Part shown: piece by piece, positions 48,148 through 58,118 of the stretch
How positions within the stretch are numbered: position 1 is the first letter of the stretch
Layout: each line of letters opens with the position of its first letter
Assembly (NCBI RefSeq): GCF_003234795.2
Contig: NZ_CP126268.1
Coordinates: 372,001 to 436,000 of the forward strand
Reading direction: 5' to 3'
Length of the DNA stretch: 64,000 nucleotides
DNA from: Curtobacterium sp. MCLR17_032
GTDB lineage: Bacteria; Actinomycetota; Actinomycetes; Actinomycetales; Microbacteriaceae
The notes under the pieces: generated by a model
What the model saw: only the letters and a program-made list of their open reading frames with translations
What the model was told of the DNA's origin: nothing
Databases searched by the model: none
Position numbers and translations under genes: made by a program

Positions 48148-48735
48148 TCAGCGCGGCTGGGACACGTCCGCCCGGTGGAAGTTCAGTGCCGACCGTGACG
48201 CCGTCGGTCCGCGCTGCCCCTGGTAGCGGGACTGGTAGTCCGCCGACCCGTAGGGCTTCTCGGCCGGGCTCGACAGCTGGAAGAAGCAGAGCTGTCCGAT
48301 CTTCATCCCCGGCCAGAGCTTGATCGGCAGCGTCGCCACGTTCGACAGCTCGAGGGTCACGTGGCCGGAGAAGCCCGGGTCGATGAAGCCGGCGGTCGAG
48401 TGCGTCAGCAGCCCGAGCCGTCCGAGCGAGCTCTTGCCCTCGAGGCGGGCGGCGATGTCGTCCGGCAGCGAGACGACCTCGAAGGTCGAACCGAGCACGA
48501 ACTCGCCCGGGTGCAGCACGAAGGCCTCGTCCGGGTCGGTCTCGACCAGGCGCGTCAGGTCGGGCTGGTCCACCGCGGGGTCGATGTGCGGGTACTTGTG
48601 GTTGTCGAACAGCCGGAAGTACTTGTCCAGCCGGACGTCGATGCTCGACGGCTGCACGAGGGCGGCGTCGTAGGGGTCGAGGCCGATCCGGCCCTGGTCG
48701 AGCTGGGCGGTGATGTCGCGGTCGGAGAGCAGCAC
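48148..48735 (-). CDS. dcd: dCTP deaminase
   Basis: A 195-residue trimeric enzyme of the dUTPase superfamily making dUTP (or dUMP in bifunctional actinobacterial forms). [101 protein letters not shown] and [23 protein letters not shown] are all canonical. The catalytic Glu lies in [11 protein letters not shown] or the following [15 protein letters not shown] segment, as in relatives. The start is GTG 48733-48735. It is divergent from the CopD-CtaG gene. Confidence 0.93.
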   Translation of the reverse strand: MLLSDRDITAQLDQGRIGLDPYDAALVQPSSIDVRLDKYFRLFDNHKYPHIDPAVDQPDLTRLVETDPDEAFVLHPGEFVLGSTFEVVSLPDDIAARLEGKSSLGRLGLLTHSTAGFIDPGFSGHVTLELSNVATLPIKLWPGMKIGQLCFFQLSSPAEKPYGSADYQSRYQGQRGPTASRSALNFHRADVSQPR

Positions 48736-48874
48736 GGGGGAAGCCTACTGGCCGACCCGGGCGGACGTGGCTGGTCGGGTGCGGACCAGGGGGTGGATCC
48801 ACATGGTGGGCCCAGAGGGGCGCGCCTACGATGGAGGGTCCGCGGACCGCGGACGGAACCGACCCGAGACAGGT

Positions 48875-50992
48875 ATGGCCGTCACGTCTTCTCAGCCCCA
48901 ACCGGACAGCGCCACCGGGACCGACAGCGCCCACCGTCCGGACAGCACGCAGCGTCCGGACACTGCCACCCGGACGGGAGGCCCGGCACCGGAACACGCG
49001 CCCGTCACCACCCGCACGTCCACCGTCGCGACCGTCCTGGTCATCGCCCTGCCCCTCGTGGTCGCGTGCGCGGTCCTCGGCATGACGATCACGGGCGCGT
49101 TCACCGCGAACCAGCAGCTGGAGTCCGCGGGTGACCTGGTGCAGTTCGGTCTGGTCGCCGCGCGCGGGGTCCACGACGGCGTCGCGGCGTTGACCGTCGG
49201 CCTGCTCATCGTCGCGGCGTTCGCGTTGCCGGCGCAGAAGGCCGACCACGGTGCGATGTCCTCGGTGCAGCACCGGGCCGCACGCTGGGCGGCGATCGCC
49301 GGGTCGATCTGGTTCCTGGCCGCCGTCGTGGGCATCGTGCTCACCGGGGCCAACACGCTGGGCGTCCCGCTGACCAGCCCCGTCTTCGCCCGCAACTTCC
49401 TGCTCTTCGCGTTCCAGGTCGAGATCGGGCAGTCACTGGTCGTCTCCGCCGCTGCGATCCTCATCGCGACGGTGTTCGCGGCACTGGCCACCCGCGCCAC
49501 CACCCTGGCGTTCGCGACCGTTGCGGCGCTCTTCGCGCTGCTGCCCCTCGCCCTGTCCGGCCACGCCGCGGGGTCGCTCGAGCACGCCAACGCCGTGAAC
49601 TCCCTCGCCGTGCACCTGGTCGGGGTGTGCGTGTGGGCTGGCGGGCTCGTCGCCGTCGTGCTGCTCCGCACCCGGATGAAGGGCGCCACCGGACGCGTCG
49701 TCGCCCGCTACTCGACGCTCGCCGGGTGGGCGTTCGGTGCGGTCGCGTTCTCCGGCATCGTGAACGCGCAGCTCCGGCTGACCGGGCCGCTCGACCTGTT
49801 CACGACGCCCTACGGGTGGCTCATCACGACCAAGGCCACGATCCTGGTGCTGCTCGGCATCGCCGGGGTCGTGCAGCGGCGGAAGCTCGTGCCGGGGCTG
49901 CTCCGCGCGCCGACCGACCGCCGCCTGTTCGTCCGGTTCGCCCTGGCCGAGATCGTCTTCATGGCCGTCGCGATCGGCGTCTCGGTCGCGGTGTCCCGCA
50001 GCCAGCCGCCGATCCCGCAGACGCCGGAGACCGGGGCGGACACGCGCTCAGGGCTCATCGGCTACGCGTACCCGCCGGTGCAGACCATGCAGACGTACCT
50101 GTCGCAGTGGCACATCGACTGGATGTGGCTCGCGCTCGCCCTGGTCGGCGCGGGCTGGTACCTGTGGAGCGTCCGCAAGCTCCGGCAGCGCGGTGACTCG
50201 TGGCCGGTCGGCCGGACCATCGCGTGGCTGCTCGGCTGCGCCGTGTTCATCTGGACGACCTCCGGCGGCCCGGCGGTCTACGGCATGATCCACTTCTCGT
50301 CGCACATGGTCCAGCACATGCTGCTGATGATGTTCGTCCCGCTGCCGCTGGTCCTCGGCGGTCCGGTGCTGCTGGCGCTCCGCACCTTGCCGGTCCGCAA
50401 CGACGGGTCCCGCGGCGCCCGCGAGTGGCTGATGCTGTTCGTGCACTCGCGGTGGATGCAGTTCCTCGGCAAGCCCGCGGTCGCCGGTGTCATCTTCGCC
50501 GGGTCCCTCGTGGTGTTCTACTTCACGCCAGCGTTCGAGTACGCGATGCAGTCGCACGAGTGGCACGTCGTCATGGTCGTGCACTTCGTGTTCAGCGGGT
50601 ACCTGTTCTTCTGGGTCTTCGTCGGCATCGACCCGGGCCCGGCTCGCCCGCAGTACCCGATCCTCATCATCGCCCTGCTCGCGACGCTGGCCTTCCACGC
50701 GTTCTTCGGGGTGGCCGTCATGACGTCGCAGTCGGTGTACGCGATCGACTGGTTCCACGCGCTCGGGCAGACGAACGACCGCGCCCTGCTCGACGACCAG
50801 CACGTCGGCGGCGGCATCGCGTGGGGGGCGTCCGAGCTGCCCATGGTGTTCGTGGCCCTGCTCGTCGTCCGCAACTGGGTGCGCTCCGACGAGCGCATCG
50901 CCAAGCGCAAGGACCGCCAGGCCGAGCGTGACGGGGACGCCGAGCTCAAGGCGTACAACGAGCGCCTGACCGCCATGCAGCGCCGGGATTGA
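48875..50992 (+). CDS. CopD-CtaG fusion, copper uptake/cytochrome oxidase assembly membrane protein (copy 2)
   Basis: A 705-residue paralogue of the protein at 23137 with the same two-domain plan. A ~45-residue hydrophilic start (SQPQPDSATGTDSAHRPDS..., near-repeats of PDSAT) precedes the CopD half (SGHAAGSLEHANAVNSLAVHLVGVCVWAGGLVAVVLL) and the CtaG half (MIHFSSHMVQHMLLMMFVPLPLVLGGP, FGVAVMTSQSVYAIDWFHALGQTNDRALLDDQHVGGGIAWGASELPMV). The CtaG half keeps more His and Met residues (HFSSHMVQHMLLMM, a HxxHxxxH-like cluster) than copy 1. Probably a true copper chaperone for oxidase, while copy 1 may be specialised. TACGAT at ~48828 could be the -10 box. Confidence 0.82.
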   Translation: MAVTSSQPQPDSATGTDSAHRPDSTQRPDTATRTGGPAPEHAPVTTRTSTVATVLVIALPLVVACAVLGMTITGAFTANQQLESAGDLVQFGLVAARGVHDGVAALTVGLLIVAAFALPAQKADHGAMSSVQHRAARWAAIAGSIWFLAAVVGIVLTGANTLGVPLTSPVFARNFLLFAFQVEIGQSLVVSAAAILIATVFAALATRATTLAFATVAALFALLPLALSGHAAGSLEHANAVNSLAVHLVGVCVWAGGLVAVVLLRTRMKGATGRVVARYSTLAGWAFGAVAFSGIVNAQLRLTGPLDLFTTPYGWLITTKATILVLLGIAGVVQRRKLVPGLLRAPTDRRLFVRFALAEIVFMAVAIGVSVAVSRSQPPIPQTPETGADTRSGLIGYAYPPVQTMQTYLSQWHIDWMWLALALVGAGWYLWSVRKLRQRGDSWPVGRTIAWLLGCAVFIWTTSGGPAVYGMIHFSSHMVQHMLLMMFVPLPLVLGGPVLLALRTLPVRNDGSRGAREWLMLFVHSRWMQFLGKPAVAGVIFAGSLVVFYFTPAFEYAMQSHEWHVVMVVHFVFSGYLFFWVFVGIDPGPARPQYPILIIALLATLAFHAFFGVAVMTSQSVYAIDWFHALGQTNDRALLDDQHVGGGIAWGASELPMVFVALLVVRNWVRSDERIAKRKDRQAERDGDAELKAYNERLTAMQRRD

Positions 50993-51073
50993 CCGGACCG
51001 CAGAAGGGGCACCGCTCCGACACGCGGGTACGACCAGGTGGAACCATCCGGGCGGTGCCGGACACTCCAGGAC

Positions 51074-51652
51074 ATGAGAACCGGAAGCGGCGACGACGCC
51101 GAGGACTGGGCGGCCGCGGGCCGCGGTGACGGCGAGGCCTACGGCCGCGTCTTCGACCGCCACCGTGACCGTGTGCACCGTCATGCACTCCGGCTGGTGC
51201 CGCCCGAGGTGGACGTCGACGACGTCGTGGCGGTCGTGTTCCTCGAAGCCTGGCGGCGACGACGGAGCGCCCGGCTCGTCGACGGCGACCTGCTGCCGTG
51301 GCTGCTCGTCACCGCGACGAACGTCGCACGGAACGCGACGCGGACCACGATGCGGTACCGGCGCCTGCTCGCCACGCTCCCGCCCGCCGACCACGCTCCG
51401 GACCCGGCCGACCGACACGACGACGGCGCTGCCGTCGCCGCGTTCCGGAGGCTCTCCCCGGCCGACCAGCAGGTCCTGGCCCTCTGCGTGATCGCCGGGC
51501 ACCGCGAGGCCGAGGCCGCCGAGGTCCTCGGTATCCCGATCGGGACCGTCAAGTCCCGCCTCTCCCGCGCCCGGAAACGCCTCGGCAGACAGTTCGCCGA
51601 GCAGACGGCGGCCCCCACAGCACCCGCGACCACCACCGGAGGACCACGATGA
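51074..51652 (+). CDS. ECF-type sigma-70 factor
   Basis: A 192-residue extracytoplasmic-function-like sigma factor. Region 2 is FDRHRDRVHRHALRLVPPEVDVDDVVAVVFLEAWRRRRS (polymerase binding and -10 recognition), region 4 is RLSPADQQVLALCVIAGHREAEAAEVLGIPIGTVKSRLSRARKRLGRQ (-35 recognition). The start ATG 51074 has GACACT 7 nt upstream, possibly leaderless. It is coupled (ATGA overlap) to a membrane-spanning protein that occupies the anti-sigma position. Signal and regulon are unknown. Confidence 0.88.
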   Translation: MRTGSGDDAEDWAAAGRGDGEAYGRVFDRHRDRVHRHALRLVPPEVDVDDVVAVVFLEAWRRRRSARLVDGDLLPWLLVTATNVARNATRTTMRYRRLLATLPPADHAPDPADRHDDGAAVAAFRRLSPADQQVLALCVIAGHREAEAAEVLGIPIGTVKSRLSRARKRLGRQFAEQTAAPTAPATTTGGPR

Positions 51653-52488
51653 ACACGACCTCCCGAGACGACGCCCTCCGCGCCCTGCTCGTCGACCGCG
51701 TCGGTCGTTCCGCCAGGCGGCGTCGCTGGCTCGTCCCGACGATCGGCGTCGGCGCGTTCGTCGCCGCCGGCGCCCTCACCGCCGGAGCGCTCGTCGGCAC
51801 CGGGTTCCTGCAGCAGACGCTCGCCCCCGAAGACGCCACAGCCCTCGTCGAGACCGGTGCAGCCGGGGACGTGACCCTGCTCGGCGCACCGGTCGTCCGC
51901 GTCAGCGACGGGGCGACGAGCCTGACACTGCCCGACCGGCCGTCCGGCGCGCACCACGTCGCCGTCGGGCTGCAGTGCGCGCCGCCCGAGACCGCGACCG
52001 TCACCGTCGGGGCGGACGAGGGCGATGGTGAGCCGACGACCGCGGACTGCGGGACGTCGGTCACCCTGCCCGTGGGGTCGAGTGCGGGGGAGCGGCCGGT
52101 CGTCCGGGTGGACCACGCCGGGAGCCCGATGACCGTCTGGGCTGCGTGGGCACGTCCGGACCCGGTGCCGGGTCCGTCGCCCGAGCAGCAGGACGCCGTC
52201 GAGGACGGGGTCGTCACGAGGCCGGAGTACGTCGCGGCGTGGGACCGGTACGTGGGGTGCATGCGGGCGTCCGGGCACCCGGTCGACCTCGGTGACGAGG
52301 ACCCGGTCGTGTTCGCGATCGCGGTTGCTGCCGAGTCGGCACAGGCCGACACCCGGTGTGGGGCGGTCGAGCTGGGGCAGGTCGGCGCACTGTGGCAGGC
52401 CGAGCACCCGGACGCGCAGGAGTTCACGAGCGCGGCGGGAGCGCGGTACGACCCGGCGGCGGACCCGCGGTACGCGGGGGAGCGGTAG
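51649..52488 (+). CDS. Single-pass membrane protein encoded with the ECF sigma factor
   Basis: A 279-residue protein. Cytosolic residues 1-27 (NTTSRDDALRALLVDRVGRSARRRR) precede one membrane segment WLVPTIGVGAFVAAGALTAGALVG (~28-51), and the rest is extracytoplasmic with 4 Cys. It lacks the zinc-binding anti-sigma HxxxCxxC motif, and the cytosolic part is short, so it may not hold the sigma factor alone. By position it is the regulator or a sensor of the sigma factor. The start overlaps the sigma stop (ATGA). A strong stem-loop follows 43 bp downstream. Confidence 0.6.
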   Translation: MNTTSRDDALRALLVDRVGRSARRRRWLVPTIGVGAFVAAGALTAGALVGTGFLQQTLAPEDATALVETGAAGDVTLLGAPVVRVSDGATSLTLPDRPSGAHHVAVGLQCAPPETATVTVGADEGDGEPTTADCGTSVTLPVGSSAGERPVVRVDHAGSPMTVWAAWARPDPVPGPSPEQQDAVEDGVVTRPEYVAAWDRYVGCMRASGHPVDLGDEDPVVFAIAVAAESAQADTRCGAVELGQVGALWQAEHPDAQEFTSAAGARYDPAADPRYAGER

Positions 52489-52530
52489 CGGGAGCGCTGG
52501 CCGTGCGGGGCGCAGCCGGACGACGGACGG

Positions 52531-52569
52531 GACCGGTCTGGAGGCGCGGGGCGAGCCTCCAGACCGGTC
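52531..52569 (+). terminator. Terminator of the ECF sigma operon
   Basis: GACCGGTCTGGAGGC pairs perfectly (15 bp) with GCCTCCAGACCGGTC around a 9-nt loop, 43 bp after the operon's last stop. Confidence 0.75.
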
Positions 52570-52604
52570 ACCACGCGGTCCCTTCCGCTCCCTGCCGGAA
52601 CGAC

Positions 52605-52640
52605 GGAAGGGCCCCGTCGCTGACGCGACGGGGCCCTTCC
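52605..52640 (-). terminator. Terminator of the ChvE-type sugar transporter operon
   Basis: GGAAGGGCCCCGTCGC and its exact complement form a 16-bp stem around TGAC, 18 bp past the binding-protein stop. Read on the minus strand it is followed by a T-containing tail. Confidence 0.8.
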
Positions 52641-52657
52641 TGCTGGGTCGGGGAGAC

Positions 52658-53749
52658 TCAGCCCTTCTTGGCGAGTGCCTCGAGCGTGTCGTCGTTCGAG
52701 TACGCCTCGACGGCGTTGTCCTTGGTGACGAGGACCGGGGTCAGCTCGACGGTCGGGACGATCTTCTTGCCGTTGTCGTTGTTCTTGTCGCTCACGGTCT
52801 TCGGCTTCTTGCCGTCGGCCAGGTCGGACACCAGGTCGATCGCGGCCTGGGCCTCGTCGGTGGTGTTCTTGTAGATGGTCGAGTACTGCGTGCCCTGCAT
52901 GATGAGCGGGATCGACGCGGTCTCGGAGTCCTGACCGGTGACGACGGGGTTGTCCTTGCCGGCGGCCTTGGTCGCGGTGAGGATCGCACGGGCGAGCGTG
53001 TCGTTCGGCGAGAGGACGCCGTCGAGCTCGGTGTCACCCGTGTAGTACTGCGCCAGGAGGTCGGTCATGCGCGACTGGGCCTTCTGTGCGAGCCAGCCCT
53101 GCGTGGCGACCTTCTGGAACGAGGTCTGACCGGAGACGACCTTGATCGTGCCGTCGTCGATCTTCGGCTGCAGGACGTCCATCGCACCGTTGAAGAACAC
53201 GGTGGCGTTGGCGTCGTCCGGCGAACCGGCGAAGAGCTCGACGTTGTACGGCTTGTCGCCCTTCTTCTCCTCGAGGCCCTTGAGGAGCGCCTGCGCCTGG
53301 AGCTGGCCGACCTTGAAGTTGTTGAACGCGACGTAGTAGTCGACGTTCTCGGTGTTCAGGATGTTGCGGTCCCAGGCGATGACGGTCGCACCGGCGGCCT
53401 TGGCGGCCTTGACCTGCGAGCCGAGCTGCGAACCGTCGGCGGCACCGACGATGATCGCCTTCGCGCCCTTGGTGACCATGCCCGAGATCTGCGACTGCTG
53501 GTCCGGGACCGGGCTGCCGGCGTTGGCGTACTGGATGTCGGCCTTGAAGCCGGCCTTCTCGATCGACTTCTTGAACGCGGCGCCCGCGAGGACCCAGTTC
53601 TGCGAGGTCTTGGCGGGGAGGGCGACACCGATGAGGTCACCCTTCTTGATTGTCGAGCTCGAGCCCGAGTCGCCACGGGCCGAGCAGCCGCTGAGGGCGA
53701 GGCCCGCGATGAGCGCCAGGCTGACGCCGGCGACGATCTTCTTGCGCAT
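52658..53749 (-). CDS. chvE: Multiple-sugar ABC transporter, substrate-binding lipoprotein (ChvE-like)
   Basis: A 363-residue lipoprotein, third gene of a GguAB-ChvE-type operon. Lipobox ALSGC ends the signal peptide (Cys ~22), then the pentose/hexose-binding fold: IGVALPAKTSQNWVLAGAAFKKSIEKAG, IIVGAADGSQLGSQVKAAKAAGATVIAWDRNI, VDYYVAFNNFKVGQLQAQALL, GVLSPNDTLARAILTATKAAG and VTGQDSETASIPLIMQGTQYSTIYK. ChvE-like proteins bind several aldoses (arabinose, xylose, glucose, galactose). Which sugar applies here cannot be told. A 36-bp terminator lies downstream. Confidence 0.88.
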   Translation of the reverse strand: MRKKIVAGVSLALIAGLALSGCSARGDSGSSSTIKKGDLIGVALPAKTSQNWVLAGAAFKKSIEKAGFKADIQYANAGSPVPDQQSQISGMVTKGAKAIIVGAADGSQLGSQVKAAKAAGATVIAWDRNILNTENVDYYVAFNNFKVGQLQAQALLKGLEEKKGDKPYNVELFAGSPDDANATVFFNGAMDVLQPKIDDGTIKVVSGQTSFQKVATQGWLAQKAQSRMTDLLAQYYTGDTELDGVLSPNDTLARAILTATKAAGKDNPVVTGQDSETASIPLIMQGTQYSTIYKNTTDEAQAAIDLVSDLADGKKPKTVSDKNNDNGKKIVPTVELTPVLVTKDNAVEAYSNDDTLEALAKKG

Positions 53750-53856
53750 GTGATTGCTTTCTCTTCGTTGAGGAGTTGGGGCCGGGGCCCCGCTGTGTGG
53801 ATGGGTCGTACCGGGTGGAGCGGCGGTCGGTCACCCGACCGCCGCGGTCGCCCGAG

Positions 53857-55149
53857 CTAGGGGAGGGTGGGCTTCTCGGGCTGGTCGTCGATCGAGCGGG
53901 GCTGCTGGGCACCGACGGTGTTCTGCTCGGTGTCCTTCCGCTGGAACTGCCGCATCATGCCGCCGATCAGCGACGGACGGCCCTGCGACTTCGAGTAGAC
54001 GTCGAAGGCGACGGCGACGAGCAGGACCAGACCACGGATGATCTGCACCTTGTTCGACTCGAGCCCCATCAGCTGCAGACCGTTGGACAGCAGCGCCATC
54101 ACGAGACCACCGATGATCGACCCGGAGACCGTGCCGACACCACCGGCCACCGCGGCACCACCGACGAACACGGCGGCGATCGCGTCGAGCTCCCAGCCGG
54201 TGCCGTCCGCGGGGCCCGAGGCACCCGAGTAGGCGACGAACACCATGCCGGCGATCGCGGCGAGGATCGACATGTTCATCATGACGAAGAAGTTGACCTT
54301 CTTCGCGGAGACGCCCGACAGGATCGCGGCGTTGGCGTTGCCACCGACGGCGTAGACCTGGCGACCGAAGATGGTGTTCTTCGTGACGAAGCCGTAGATG
54401 ATGACGAGCACGCCGAGGATGATCGCGACGACCGGGACGGACGTGCCGACCGGACCGGCGGCGAACAGGTACGTGGCGAAGAGGGTGACGGCGACCAGGA
54501 CACCGGTGCGGACGATCGAGACCCACAGCGGCGGGACCTCGGCCTGCATCTTCTTGCGGCGGGCACGGCCACGCGCCTCGATGATGATCAGGGCGAGCAC
54601 GGTCGCGAGACCGATGATCAGCGTGCCGTTGCTGAAGCCGAAGTCCGGACCGAAGTCACCGAGGAAGCCGGCACCGATCGGGGTGTAGGCCTCCGGGACG
54701 GGGACCGACGTCGAGGCGCCGATGATCTGGTTCGCACCGCGGAAGATGAGCTGCCCGGCGAGCGTCACGATGAAGGCCGGGACCTTCACGAACGCCACCC
54801 AGAAGCCCTGCCAAGCACCGATCAGGGCGCCGATGACGAGGCCCAGGATGATCGCGGCCCACACCGGGAAGTGCCAGACCGACATGGACTGCGCCACGAC
54901 GATGCCGACGACCGCCGCGACCGAACCGACCGACAGGTCGATGTGGCCGGCGATGATCACCATGACCATCCCGAGCGCCAGGATCAGGATGTACGAGTAC
55001 TGCAGGAACAGGTTGATCACGTTCGTGGGCTCGAGGACCAGCCCCTGCGTGGTCCACGCGAAGAAGGCGAGCAGCACGATGAGCGCGATGATCATGCCGT
55101 ACTGGCCGATGGAGTTGCCCTTGCCGAAGAGCAGCTTCAGGTTGTTCAT
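53857..55149 (-). CDS. mmsB: Multiple-sugar ABC transporter, permease (GguB/MmsB-like)
   Basis: A 430-residue permease with about ten membrane segments: [22 protein letters not shown], the [31 protein letters not shown] signature of sugar-type permeases, [59 protein letters not shown] and [57 protein letters not shown] soluble C-terminal tail of ~35 residues follows. It begins at the last codons of the ATPase gene (ATGA), with a 107-nt gap to chvE. The high length (others ~330-400) reflects extra central helices typical of MmsB. Confidence 0.9.
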   Translation of the reverse strand: MNNLKLLFGKGNSIGQYGMIIALIVLLAFFAWTTQGLVLEPTNVINLFLQYSYILILALGMVMVIIAGHIDLSVGSVAAVVGIVVAQSMSVWHFPVWAAIILGLVIGALIGAWQGFWVAFVKVPAFIVTLAGQLIFRGANQIIGASTSVPVPEAYTPIGAGFLGDFGPDFGFSNGTLIIGLATVLALIIIEARGRARRKKMQAEVPPLWVSIVRTGVLVAVTLFATYLFAAGPVGTSVPVVAIILGVLVIIYGFVTKNTIFGRQVYAVGGNANAAILSGVSAKKVNFFVMMNMSILAAIAGMVFVAYSGASGPADGTGWELDAIAAVFVGGAAVAGGVGTVSGSIIGGLVMALLSNGLQLMGLESNKVQIIRGLVLLVAVAFDVYSKSQGRPSLIGGMMRQFQRKDTEQNTVGAQQPRSIDDQPEKPTLP

Positions 55150-56753
55150 GAGACGGGGGCGCCCTTCCGCGCGGACGTCATGCTGCGCATGAGCGTTTCT
55201 GGATCGGCCTGGTCGGCCGGGAGGTCAGCAGTGATCTGCCCCTCGAAGATGGTGTAGATGCGATCGGAGAGACCGAGGAGCTCGGGGAGCTCGGACGAGA
55301 TGAGGATGATGCCCTTCCCCTCGGCCGCGAGCTGCTGGATGATCCCGTAGATCTCGAACTTCGCGCCGACGTCGATGCCGCGGGTGGGCTCGTCGAGGAT
55401 CAGCAGGTCGGGGTCGGTGAACATCCACTTCGACAGGACGACCTTCTGCTGGTTCCCGCCGGAGAGCTTGCCGACGTTGTCCTCGACGCTCGGCACCTTG
55501 GTGCGGAGGAGCTTCCGGTACTTCTCGGCGACCGAGTACTCCTCGAGGGAGTCGACGACGCCGCCCTTGGCGATCTTCTTGAGGTCCGCCGCGACGGTCG
55601 AGCGCTTCACGGTGTCGAGCAGGTTCAGGCCGAGGGCCTTGCGGTCCTCCGACACGTAGCCGAGACCGTTGTTGATCGCCTGCTGGACGTTGGTGACCTT
55701 GATCTCCTGGCCGTCCTTGATGATCTGCCCGTCGAGCCAGGTGCCGTAGGAGCGACCGAACAGGCTCATCGCCAGCTCGGTGCGCCCGGCGCCCATCAGA
55801 CCGGCGAAGCCGACGATCTCACCCTTGCGGACGTGGAAGTCCGAGCCCTTGCAGACCAGACGCGACGAGTCGATCGGGTGCTGCACGGTCCAGTTGCGGA
55901 CCTCGAAGAAGGTCTCGCCGATCTTCGGGGTGCGGTCCGGGAAGCGGGACTCGAGCGAACGGCCGACCATGCCGCGGATGATGCGGTCCTCGTTGACGCC
56001 GTCCGCCTTGACGTTGAGCGTCTCGATGGCCTTGCCGTCTCGGATGATCGTGATCTCGTCTGCGATCTGCTCGATCTCGTTCAGCTTGTGGCTGATGATG
56101 ATGCTCGAGATGCCCTTGGCCTTCAGCCCGACGATGAGGTCGAGCAGGTGCTGGGAGTCGTTCTCATTCAGGGCGGCCGTCGGCTCGTCCAGGATGAGGA
56201 GCTTGACGTCCTTGTGCAGGGCCTTGGCGATCTCGACCAGCTGCTGCTTGCCGACGCCGATGTTCTTGATCTGCGTGTCCGGGTCGTCGGACAGGCCGAC
56301 GCGGGCCAGCAGGTCCTGGGCACGGAGCTGCGCGGCGGTCCAGTCGATGCGGCCGAAGCGGCCCGGCTCGTTGCCGAGGAACAGGTTCTCGGTGATCGAG
56401 AGTTCCGGGATCAGCGCCAGCTCCTGGTGGATGATGACGATGCCGGCCTGTTCGGACTGCTTGATGTTCGAGAAGCGGACCTCTTCGCCCTCGTAGACGA
56501 TCTGGCCGTCGTAGGTGCCGTACGGGTAGACGCCCGACAGCACCTTCATCAGCGTGGACTTGCCAGCGCCGTTCTCGCCGCAGATCGCGTGGATCTCGCC
56601 GGCGCGGACACTCAGCGAGACTTCCGAGAGCGCCTTCACACCAGGGAACTCCTTGGTGATGGAACGCATCTCGAGGATCGTCTCGGGAGCGGTGATCGAA
56701 CGGGTCTCGAGCCCGCTTGCGATCGGGTCGTGACCCTGTGGGGTTGACGCCAC
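55146..56753 (-). CDS. mmsA: Multiple-sugar ABC transporter, ATP-binding protein (GguA/MmsA-like)
   Basis: A 535-residue double-ATPase of the carbohydrate CUT2 class. N-domain Walker A is [12 protein letters not shown], signature [15 protein letters not shown], Walker [17 protein letters not shown]. The C-domain keeps the degenerate [16 protein letters not shown] loop and [15 protein letters not shown] plus [14 protein letters not shown], as usual for this class. GTG 56753 has AAGGAG 7 nt upstream. It is the first gene of the operon, with a LacI-type operator and promoter just upstream. Confidence 0.9.
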   Translation of the reverse strand: MASTPQGHDPIASGLETRSITAPETILEMRSITKEFPGVKALSEVSLSVRAGEIHAICGENGAGKSTLMKVLSGVYPYGTYDGQIVYEGEEVRFSNIKQSEQAGIVIIHQELALIPELSITENLFLGNEPGRFGRIDWTAAQLRAQDLLARVGLSDDPDTQIKNIGVGKQQLVEIAKALHKDVKLLILDEPTAALNENDSQHLLDLIVGLKAKGISSIIISHKLNEIEQIADEITIIRDGKAIETLNVKADGVNEDRIIRGMVGRSLESRFPDRTPKIGETFFEVRNWTVQHPIDSSRLVCKGSDFHVRKGEIVGFAGLMGAGRTELAMSLFGRSYGTWLDGQIIKDGQEIKVTNVQQAINNGLGYVSEDRKALGLNLLDTVKRSTVAADLKKIAKGGVVDSLEEYSVAEKYRKLLRTKVPSVEDNVGKLSGGNQQKVVLSKWMFTDPDLLILDEPTRGIDVGAKFEIYGIIQQLAAEGKGIILISSELPELLGLSDRIYTIFEGQITADLPADQADPETLMRSMTSARKGAPVS

Positions 56754-57063
56754 GGTGCATCTCCTTCTGCCGCTGCGATGCGGCAGTCCTTCGGTGGTTC
56801 AGCTACGGCATCCGAAGGGCACGAGGGTGCGTGCGGACTTCGTTGTCGCGTCCGGGTGATCCTCGTGTGACAGCCGATGTGAACGGTCACATCGAGGAAC
56901 GGAGGTAATGTTACGCACACGCTCAGCAGGGCTGTCAATTCGGATCGGTCACGTTTCGGTGACGCTGCGGGCAGTTTCCGCGCAGGGCGGAAGCGCTGTC
57001 CCTCGGGTTGGGGTCAGGGCCCCGACGCGCCCGGGACCGGCCCAGACCCGGGCCTGCGGTGCT
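56754..57063 (-). promoter_or_regulatory. Promoter region of the mmsA-mmsB-chvE operon
   Basis: About 310 bp between the LacI gene stop and mmsA contain no ORF. On the minus strand TTGACA (56938-56933) is followed after 19 nt by TAACAT (56913-56908), and the operator at 56876-56893 lies just downstream of the expected start point (near 56901). The remaining ~120 bp before the GTG form an untranslated leader ending in AAGGAG. Confidence 0.5.
56876..56893. promoter_or_regulatory. LacI-type operator at the mmsA promoter
   Basis: GATGTGA ACGG TCACATC is an inverted repeat with 7-bp perfect arms. Its 16-bp core ATGTGAACGGTCACAT is nearly identical to the site at 58119 upstream of the LacI gene. 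LacI/GalR operators commonly centre on TGTGAACG...TCACA. Position downstream of the transcription start fits road-block repression. Confidence 0.7.
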
Positions 57064-58083
57064 TCAGCGGCGTCGTGGAGCCGACGTGGAGCCGCGCACG
57101 ACCAGCTGCGGGACGATGTCGATCGGCCTGAGCAGGTCGTCGCCGCTCGGCAGCAGGATGTCCACGCTGCGCCGTCCGAGTTCGGCGAAGTCCACCTGCA
57201 CCGTCGTGAGCGGCGGCCAGAAGTGCTTCGCCTCGGGGATGTCGTCGTAGCCGACCACCGACAGGTCGCCGGGGACGTCGAGCCCGTACGACCGCGCCGC
57301 GTGCATCACACCGAGTGCCATCGCGTCGTTCGAGCAGAACACCGCCGTGCAGTCGCGCCACCGCAGCAGCTCCCGTCCGGCGTGGTAGCCGAAGTCGGCC
57401 GTCCAGTCCCCGAGGATCGGCGGCTGCACCGGCATGTCCCGGTCCGACATCTCGCGGAGGAACCCCTGCATCCGAGCGTCCGCCTCGATCCAGTCCTGCG
57501 GCCCCGCGATGTGCCGGACGTACTCGTGGCCCAGGTCCAGCAGGTGCGCGGTCGCCAGCCGGGCGCCCTCCATCTGGTCGACCCAGAGCGCGGTCGGATC
57601 CTCGTTGATGCTCGAGCGCAGCGTGACGTACGGCGTCCGGACGCCGAGCTCCTCGATGATGTCGAACACGCGCTGCTGCGGGGCGATCACGATGATGCCC
57701 TCGACGTCCTGGTCGAGCAGGTGCCCGAGTCCGTCGCGCACCGCCCCGTCCGTCGGCACCGCGATGTTCGCCGTCGTCACCGAGTACCCGCGGAGGACCG
57801 CGGCGTCCTCGATCGCCTGCAGGGTCACGGTCGGCCCGTAGTGGGACCGCTGCGCCGTCAGCACCCCGATCGTCCGGGTCTTGCTCGTCACCAGTGCACG
57901 TGCGGCCCGGTTCGGCCGGTACTGCAGTTCCTCCATCGCCGCGAGGACACGGTCACGTGTCTCGGCCCGGATCGCGTCCGAGTTGTTGAGGACTCGGGAG
58001 ACGGTCTGGTGCGAGACGCCCGCGACCCGCGCGACGTCACGGATGCTGGGGGACCGCGGCTGCTCTGCCCGCGTGGTCGCCAT
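57064..58083 (-). CDS. LacI-family repressor of the sugar transporter
   Basis: A 339-residue LacI/GalR regulator. The N-terminal headpiece SIRDVARVAGVSHQTVSRVLNNSDAIRAETRDRVLAAMEELQYRPNRAARAL is complete, followed by the periplasmic-binding-like core (TIGVLTAQRSHYGPT, VEGIIVIAPQQR, DCTAVFCSNDAMALGVMHAARSYGLDVPGDLSVVGYDDIPEAKHFWPPLTTV) and a short C-terminal tail. The effector is presumably the transported sugar. The ATG is at 58081-58083. Similar operators lie before this gene and before mmsA, so it likely represses both. It lies between its target and the upstream surface-protein gene on the same strand. Confidence 0.9.
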   Translation of the reverse strand: MATTRAEQPRSPSIRDVARVAGVSHQTVSRVLNNSDAIRAETRDRVLAAMEELQYRPNRAARALVTSKTRTIGVLTAQRSHYGPTVTLQAIEDAAVLRGYSVTTANIAVPTDGAVRDGLGHLLDQDVEGIIVIAPQQRVFDIIEELGVRTPYVTLRSSINEDPTALWVDQMEGARLATAHLLDLGHEYVRHIAGPQDWIEADARMQGFLREMSDRDMPVQPPILGDWTADFGYHAGRELLRWRDCTAVFCSNDAMALGVMHAARSYGLDVPGDLSVVGYDDIPEAKHFWPPLTTVQVDFAELGRRSVDILLPSGDDLLRPIDIVPQLVVRGSTSAPRRR

Positions 58084-58118
58084 CGTTGCTCTCTCCCGCC
58101 CGGGGCCGCGGCACGCCC

